Shown here: piece by piece, positions 34,236-38,724 of the stretch
Position numbering within the stretch: the stretch's first letter is position 1
Layout: each line of letters opens with the position of its first letter
NCBI GenBank assembly: GCA_035649275.1
Contig: DASRJW010000058.1
Coordinates: 1 to 38,724, forward strand
Origin: Candidatus Krumholzibacteriia bacterium
GTDB taxonomy: Bacteria; Krumholzibacteriota; Krumholzibacteriia; G020349025
Direction: 5' to 3'
Length of the DNA: 38,724 nt
The notes under the pieces: generated by a model
Database searches by the model: none
The model's input: only the letters and a program-made list of their open reading frames with translations
What the model was told of the DNA's origin: nothing
Translations under genes and position numbers: made by a program

Positions 34236-34241
34236 TATCAT
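34233..34241 (+). promoter_or_regulatory. Possible extended -10 element before the deacetylase gene
   Basis: TGA followed by TATCAT (34236-34241) matches an extended -10 box (five of six bases) overlapping the previous stop codon, about 100 bases before the deacetylase start. No clear -35 box is visible, so this could be an internal promoter or chance. Confidence 0.3.
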
Positions 34242-34339
34242 GAGAGAGGTGAGGCACCGCGCCGTCCTCGGCGTGCCTCGCCAGCTCTCTCCAACGCGCG
34301 AATCGTCCGACCAATTCTTCCTGCGAGCGATGGGAAGCC

Positions 34340-35320
34340 ATGCTGCGCGTCCTGACCTATCATCGGATCGCCGACCCCTCCAGCGCGCTGCATCTCAACC
34401 CGCGGTTGATCAGCGCTTCCCCGGAAGAGTTCGCCGCCCAGATCCGCTTCCTGGCTACCCACTACCGCGTTGTCGGCCTGGAGGACGTGCTGGTGGCGTT
34501 CGAAACCCACCGTTCTCTGCCACGGCGGTCGGTGCTCATCACTTTCGACGACGCCTATCGCGATTTCATGGACATCGCCTGGCCCATCCTGCAGGCGCAC
34601 CGCGTGCCGGCCACCCTCTTCGTGCCCACCGCCTATCCGGACCGTCCGGAGCGCGCCTTCTGGTGGGACCGGTTGTACCGTTGTTGCACCGACCCAGCGC
34701 GGCCCGAGCTGGTTCTTCCCAGCTGTGGGCCCCTGCCGCTTCGTACCCAAGAGGAACGTCAGGTGGCGCTCCGGGCCGCGGCGCGGCTGGTCAAGAGCCA
34801 TCCCCATGACCATGCCATGGCACTGGTCGAGGAGATCTGCGAGCAGCTCGGCGAGGAGGACAGCGGACATCACAGCGTGCTCGGCTGGGACGAGCTGCGC
34901 CTGCTCTCCCGCGACGGGGTCTCGCTCTGCCCGCACACGCAGTGGCACCCGCTGCTGACCCGCGTCTCCGCCTCCCGGGCCCGCACCGAGATCTCTGCCT
35001 CCCTGACCGACATGCGGCGCGAGCTGGACGACGTGCTGCCCGCCTTCGCCTACCCCGACGGCGCTCACGACGACGAGAGCGTGGACATCGTGCGCCAGGA
35101 GGGTTTCACCCTCGCCTTCACGCAGCTCGACGGCCACAACGACCCGCGCCGCACCGATCGCTTGCGTCTCTACCGCACGAACATCACGCCGCGCACCAAC
35201 CTGCGTATCCTGCGGCTCCGGCTGCAGACCTGGTTCAGCCACATCGACCGCTGGCGCCACCGTCGTCAAGCCCACGACCGCCACCGTCTCAGCATGGCTC
35301 ACCGGAGCGCTCCATCGTGA
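34340..35320 (+). CDS. Polysaccharide deacetylase (CE4 family)
   Basis: A 326-residue polysaccharide deacetylase of the NodB/CE4 family, which removes acetyl groups from N-acetyl sugars. Motif 1 TFDD (D70, D71) supplies the catalytic base and metal ligand. HTQWH (H199, H203) provides the metal-binding histidines, and AYPDGAHDD and TLAFTQ lie in later motifs. The first metal Asp, the HxxxH pair and the R/D motif are all visible, so activity is likely. There is no signal peptide, so it may act on a cytoplasmic intermediate or be exported otherwise. The start at 34340 follows GGGAAG. The gene overlaps the following GT4 by GTGA (35317-35320). N-deacetylated surface sugars are a typical product in biofilm polymers. 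Confidence 0.93.
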   Translation: MLRVLTYHRIADPSSALHLNPRLISASPEEFAAQIRFLATHYRVVGLEDVLVAFETHRSLPRRSVLITFDDAYRDFMDIAWPILQAHRVPATLFVPTAYPDRPERAFWWDRLYRCCTDPARPELVLPSCGPLPLRTQEERQVALRAAARLVKSHPHDHAMALVEEICEQLGEEDSGHHSVLGWDELRLLSRDGVSLCPHTQWHPLLTRVSASRARTEISASLTDMRRELDDVLPAFAYPDGAHDDESVDIVRQEGFTLAFTQLDGHNDPRRTDRLRLYRTNITPRTNLRILRLRLQTWFSHIDRWRHRRQAHDRHRLSMAHRSAPS

Positions 35321-36708
35321 GGGAAGCCGCGCCGCCGCAGCCTTCACCCCTGGCCGGCGGGGAGGCCGCCGGGGGAGGCGCAGCCTCGCGCCCGCGACTG
35401 GCGTACATCATGTCGCGCTTCCCGAAGATCAGCGAGACCTTCGTCCTCTACGAGATCCTGGAGCTGGAGCGGTTGGGGCTCCAGGTCGAAGTCTTTCCGC
35501 TCCTGCGCGAACGGCAAGGGGTCGCGCACCCCGAGGCGGCCACCGTCGTGGCGCGCGCTCACTTCCATCCCTTCCTGTCGCGGAAGATCCTGGCGGCGCA
35601 GCTGCACTTCCTGCTCCGCCGGCCGCTCGCTTACTGGCGTGTTCTCGCCGAAGTTTTGCGCGGCACCTGGGGCAGCCCGAACTTCGTCATCGGGGCCCTG
35701 GGGATCTTCCCGAAGTCCGTGCGCTTCGCCCTGGAGATGCGCGCTCTCGGCGTCGACCATGTGCATGCGCACTTCGCCACCCATCCCGCTGTGGCCGCCC
35801 TCGTGGTGCACCGCTTGAGCGGGATCCCTTTCAGCTTCACGGCGCACGGCTCCGACCTGCACGTGGATCGTCGCATGCTGGCGCACAAGGTCCAGGCCGC
35901 CGCTTTCGCGGTCAGCATCTCCGCCTATAACAAAGAAGTCATGGTGCGCGAGTGCGGCGAGGCCGCGCGCGACAAGATCCATATCGTGCACTGTGGCGTC
36001 GATCCCGCGGTGTTCGCGCCGCCTGCGCGCCGCGGCGGCGCCAGGGAGAACGGGGCGCCGGAAGCAGCGGCTGCAAGCGCCACGGAGCCGGAAACCCTGC
36101 GCTTGCTCTGCGTCGCTTCGCTCGAGGCCGTGAAGGGACACCGCACTCTCATCGAGGCCTGTGACCTGCTGCGCCAGCGCGGGGTGCGCTTCCGCTGCGA
36201 CCTCATCGGCGACGGGCCGGAGCGCGACGCCGTGGTGGCGCAGATCGCCGCCGCCGGGCTCGGAGCGCAGGTGTGCTGGCATGGCCTCCTCCCTCGACCG
36301 GAGGTGAGCCGGATGCTGGCCGCCGCCGACATCTTCTGTCTGCCCAGCGTGCCCACACCGCAAGGCAAGAAGGAAGGCATTCCGGTGGTGCTCATGGAAG
36401 CGATGGCGAGCGGCCTCCCCGTGGTGTCCTCGCGCCTCTCCGGGATCCCGGAGCTGGTGGAGGATGGTGTCTCCGGCGTCCTCGTCGAACCGCGGGACAG
36501 CGTGGCGCTGGCCGATGCCATCCAGGCCTTGGGCGAGGATCCGGCGCGGCGCCTGCGCTTCGGCCAGGCCGGCCGGGAGCAGGTGGGGCAGCACTTCGAC
36601 CTCCGCACCAACGCCCAACGGCTGGCGGCATTATTCGCCCAAGGCGGCACCGCGCGGAGGGCAGCGCCCTCCAGTGCCCGCGAGGCGGTCAGCAGCGGGA
36701 GCGTGTGA
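35317..36708 (+). CDS. Glycosyltransferase family 4
   Basis: A GT-B glycosyltransferase of 463 residues. The GTG at 35317 overlaps the deacetylase stop, with GGAG 10 bases upstream. Landmarks are RLAYIMSRFPKISETFVL, HVHAHFATHP, FTAHGSDLH, ISAYNKEVM and the E-x7-E donor motif EGIPVVLMEAMASG (E353, E361). The Rossmann signature of the C-terminal domain (RLLCVASLEAVKGHR) is intact. The first 30 residues are Pro/Gly/Ala-rich and not part of the fold; a hairpin-forming repeat lies in this segment. Colanic-acid WcaL-like and EpsF-like transferases share this pattern. The next gene starts 4 bases after the stop. Substrates are unknown. Confidence 0.94.
   Translation: MREAAPPQPSPLAGGEAAGGGAASRPRLAYIMSRFPKISETFVLYEILELERLGLQVEVFPLLRERQGVAHPEAATVVARAHFHPFLSRKILAAQLHFLLRRPLAYWRVLAEVLRGTWGSPNFVIGALGIFPKSVRFALEMRALGVDHVHAHFATHPAVAALVVHRLSGIPFSFTAHGSDLHVDRRMLAHKVQAAAFAVSISAYNKEVMVRECGEAARDKIHIVHCGVDPAVFAPPARRGGARENGAPEAAAASATEPETLRLLCVASLEAVKGHRTLIEACDLLRQRGVRFRCDLIGDGPERDAVVAQIAAAGLGAQVCWHGLLPRPEVSRMLAAADIFCLPSVPTPQGKKEGIPVVLMEAMASGLPVVSSRLSGIPELVEDGVSGVLVEPRDSVALADAIQALGEDPARRLRFGQAGREQVGQHFDLRTNAQRLAALFAQGGTARRAAPSSAREAVSSGSV
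35354..35372. repeat. Short GC-rich hairpin inside the 5' end of the glycosyltransferase gene
   Basis: CCGGCGG (35354-35360) and CCGCCGG (35366-35372) form a perfect 7-bp stem with the loop GGAGG, which is a ribosome-binding-like word. It lies in the non-conserved N-terminal segment. It could be a palindromic insertion or affect translation; both are speculative. Confidence 0.35.
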
Positions 36709-36711
36709 AGC

Positions 36712-38412
36712 GTGCTCGAGACGACGCTGGCGACACCGGTGCTTCCGGGCAGCCACGCCGGCGGCGATCCCCGCGGCGCCCACTGGATCTTCTGTCTCGA
36801 TCGCCTCGAGCTCGGACGCGTGCTCTGCCTCGGCCTGCCGGCCACGGCGGGGCTGGAGACGATCGCCCCCCTCGCCGAAGAAGTCATGGTGTGGGAACCA
36901 CGGGATGGCAAGCGGCGCTTGCTGCAGGAATGGCTGGGGCGAGGCGGGCCGAGCAACGTCTCCGTCGCCGGCCGCCCGCAGGCCTCGTGGCAGCTGCACG
37001 AGCTCCGCGCCGATCTCCTCCTTCCCAGCGGCGGACTCTGGAACGCTGCTGATTTGCGCCCTTTTCTGGGTCCAGGCAGCATTTCTTACCACGAAGCACT
37101 CGACGCTCCCCACGAGCATCCCACCCCACCAGGGCTCGCCTCGCTCCACGGCACTCCGCCGCTCGTGCTGCGGCTGACGCCGCTCGCCGGGGAGATCCGC
37201 ACGGCAGTGCCCTGCGTGGATGGCGAGACGACACGTTGGTTCGAGGCGCAGCACCTCCTCGCCCCGCGTTTCCGCCACGGTCTGCTCGCTCGCGCCGAAA
37301 AGGCCCTGGCGCGACGGGGTTTCATCGCCCCGGCCGCGGGCCGCCTCGGAGTCCTGGGTGGCGCCCGCACACCTGGAACCACCCGGCCTCCAGCCTACCT
37401 GCGCCGTCTCGCCGCTTTGCATGGCGTCGACATCGAAGACCATCGCTGGGGTCTGTGTGTGCCCGGCGACGCTCGCGCGCCGACCTTGCTCTTCTATCTC
37501 TTCGGCGCCGTGGCGACGGCTCCCGAATTCGTCGTCGAGATGGTGCGCGACCCTCGCTTCAATCGCGGCATCGAGAACGAACATCGTGTCCTGAGCCGCT
37601 GGCGCGCGCTGTCGGCGGCACCGCAGCAGGTGGCGCCGGAGGTCCTCTTCCTCGGTCACCCCGGTCACCTCGCCGCGGTAGGAAGACGGTGGCTCGAAGG
37701 CGAACCCTTCGTACACCGCACCGAGGGCACCCCCTCTTGCGCCGTGGCGCGGCAGGCGGTGGCTTCGCTCCTGACCCTGGGGCGGGCCACCGCAGAGCCC
37801 GTCGCGGCGAGCGCCGCTGCCGCAGCGCTGGACACCTTGTGCACGCGCTTTGCCGCCGTCTACCGGCCGCCGCCGCTGGAGCTCGCCTTCCTGCGCCGGC
37901 AGATCGCCGCCCTCGCCGCCAGCCCTTGGCCCGTGCCCGCGGTGCTCCAGCATGGCGATCCCGAACTCTGCAACCTCCTGGTCCCATCCGATGGGCGCGT
38001 GGTCTTCTTCGACTGGAAGCAAGCCGAGGAGCGCGGCATGCCTTTGTGGGATCTCCTCGTCTTCCTGCACTCCTATGTGCTCCTCGATGACGTGCAGCGC
38101 CGGCAGGAGCGTCCCGCAGCGTCCGTGGCTTCCCTCCTCCTGGAGTCGCACTTTTCGCCTTGGGTGCGGCAGACGCTGGAGGAATACTGCACCCGCGTCG
38201 GCGTGCACCCGACTCTCCTCGAACCTCTCTTCTATACTTGCTGGATGGCGCGAGCCCTGCAGGAAGCGACGCGCTTGCCGGCGGCGGCGATCGGTTCCAG
38301 CCGCGCCCTCGCCCTGCTGCGTCACTGGATCCAGGGACGCCAGGGACCCGGCTTGTGCCAGCTCTTCGCCAACGGCCAGCACACCGCGGTCGGCGCCGAA
38401 GGGAACGCGTGA
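36712..38412 (+). CDS. Fusion of an unrecognised N-terminal domain with an intact APH-type kinase domain
   Basis: A 566-residue protein. The N-terminal ~200 residues (with RVLCLGLPATAGLETIAPL and VMVWEPRD, then ADLLLPSGG) resemble a SAM-methyltransferase order of strands without clear SAM motifs, like the separate protein at 26009. The remainder (about 270-566) is an aminoglycoside-phosphotransferase/choline-kinase-type domain with an intact catalytic loop HGDPELCN (H414, D416, N421) and FDWK (D434). It should therefore be an active kinase of a small molecule or sugar. The GTG start at 36712 follows the previous stop by 4 bases. In the first block the same two domains are separate and overlap, with the kinase residues lost. 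The substrate could be a polymer precursor, but this is inferred from the context only. Confidence 0.85.
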   Translation: MLETTLATPVLPGSHAGGDPRGAHWIFCLDRLELGRVLCLGLPATAGLETIAPLAEEVMVWEPRDGKRRLLQEWLGRGGPSNVSVAGRPQASWQLHELRADLLLPSGGLWNAADLRPFLGPGSISYHEALDAPHEHPTPPGLASLHGTPPLVLRLTPLAGEIRTAVPCVDGETTRWFEAQHLLAPRFRHGLLARAEKALARRGFIAPAAGRLGVLGGARTPGTTRPPAYLRRLAALHGVDIEDHRWGLCVPGDARAPTLLFYLFGAVATAPEFVVEMVRDPRFNRGIENEHRVLSRWRALSAAPQQVAPEVLFLGHPGHLAAVGRRWLEGEPFVHRTEGTPSCAVARQAVASLLTLGRATAEPVAASAAAAALDTLCTRFAAVYRPPPLELAFLRRQIAALAASPWPVPAVLQHGDPELCNLLVPSDGRVVFFDWKQAEERGMPLWDLLVFLHSYVLLDDVQRRQERPAASVASLLLESHFSPWVRQTLEEYCTRVGVHPTLLEPLFYTCWMARALQEATRLPAAAIGSSRALALLRHWIQGRQGPGLCQLFANGQHTAVGAEGNA

Positions 38413-38724
38413 TGCTGCAATCATCCCCTGGCGTGGTGCTCCTCGGTGCCCCTGGAACGGGAACACCTCCTACCGTTCCCGACCAGGTGGACTACGATCT
38501 GCACGGCATCGTGGGCATCCGCCTCCTCGGCGCCCGTGCCGCCGACGTCGCCGCGGTGGACCGGCAGCTCGGGCCGATCCGGCGACCGCTGCAGCGGCCG
38601 CCCGACCTGACGCTGCGTTTCGTCGAGCAACTGCAACCCGCCGGACGACTCCGTCTCCTGGGTCGCGACGAGGCGGCGTTCACCGACGACGCCTTCCTGG
38701 TGCTGCGGGGCAAGCACAAGAGCC
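38412..38724 (+). CDS. Partial unknown protein, cut by the window end
   Basis: The open frame starts with ATG at 38412, or GTG at 38409, overlapping the upstream stop, and continues past the last base (104 codons visible). The readable start includes VDYDLHGIVGIRLLGA, LTLRFVEQL and DDAFLVLRGKHKS. This looks like the N-terminus of the HPr-kinase/PEP-carboxykinase-like proteins that sometimes accompany polysaccharide or peptide loci, but the diagnostic P-loop would lie beyond the window. It is clearly part of the same operon. I am moderately sure that it is a real gene and unsure of the family. Confidence 0.7.
   Translation, partial: MLQSSPGVVLLGAPGTGTPPTVPDQVDYDLHGIVGIRLLGARAADVAAVDRQLGPIRRPLQRPPDLTLRFVEQLQPAGRLRLLGRDEAAFTDDAFLVLRGKHKS

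Noticed and set aside
1-38724. CRISPR arrays, tRNA/rRNA genes, insertion sequences or phage genes
   Set aside because: No regularly spaced repeats, tRNA-like cloverleaf, rRNA segments, transposase or integrase motifs were seen.

Overview
The window is very GC-rich and densely packed, with many ATGA/GTGA stop-start overlaps. Two secreted proteins end in the FlgD-like Ig / type IX-style C-terminal domain typical of the FCB superphylum. Together with the GC content this suggests an uncultured high-GC FCB-type lineage (Candidatus Eisenbacteria or a relative). That placement is inference; no rRNA, tRNA or phylogenetic marker is present.

Region 1 (1-13.8 kb) holds general surface and regulatory genes. 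They are an M61 glycyl-aminopeptidase with a PDZ domain (cut by the window start, minus strand), a secreted metallophosphoesterase, an ABC ATPase translationally coupled to a giant ABC-2 permease/M1 aminopeptidase fusion, a secreted beta-propeller protein on the minus strand, and a zinc-ribbon Ser/Thr kinase with a polytopic membrane C-terminus. Convergent gene pairs are separated by hairpins (8302-8336, 13800-13826).

Region 2 (13.9-38.7 kb) is one large extracellular-polysaccharide locus built around a 604-bp divergent control region (17523-18126). The leftward operon encodes a short SLBB export protein, a Wzc-type co-polymerase/BY-kinase and a membrane-anchored degenerate GGDEF protein. The rightward operon opens with DUF4956, a VTC-domain polyphosphate polymerase and a CotH-kinase/beta-helix fusion. 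A phosphoglycosyl transferase, a GT2 and a Wzx-type flippase follow, then an unusual set of small-molecule-kinase-fold proteins: a possible methyltransferase-like protein, an APH-like protein, a thymidylate-kinase-like protein and an ATP-grasp enzyme.

A strong sigma-70-like promoter with a hairpin leader (29859-29976) starts a second transcription block. It encodes a GmhB-like HAD protein, a membrane beta-helix protein, a GT4, a nucleotidyltransferase/kinase-like fusion, a polysaccharide deacetylase, another GT4, an N-terminal-domain/APH fusion, and the start of a further gene cut by the window end.

The working hypothesis is a Wzx-dependent surface polymer whose assembly is tied to a polyphosphate/CotH phosphorylation cassette. 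Several kinase- or phosphatase-fold proteins in the operon have lost catalytic residues: the HAD nucleophile (Asp to Ala), the APH catalytic Asp pair, and the P-loop and DxD of the NTase/kinase fusion. Intact homologous folds sit in the same locus. No Wzy polymerase or O-antigen ligase is visible. The combination of a CotH/VTC/DUF4956 cassette, duplicated beta-helix modules and a run of pseudoenzymes is the most novel aspect of the window.
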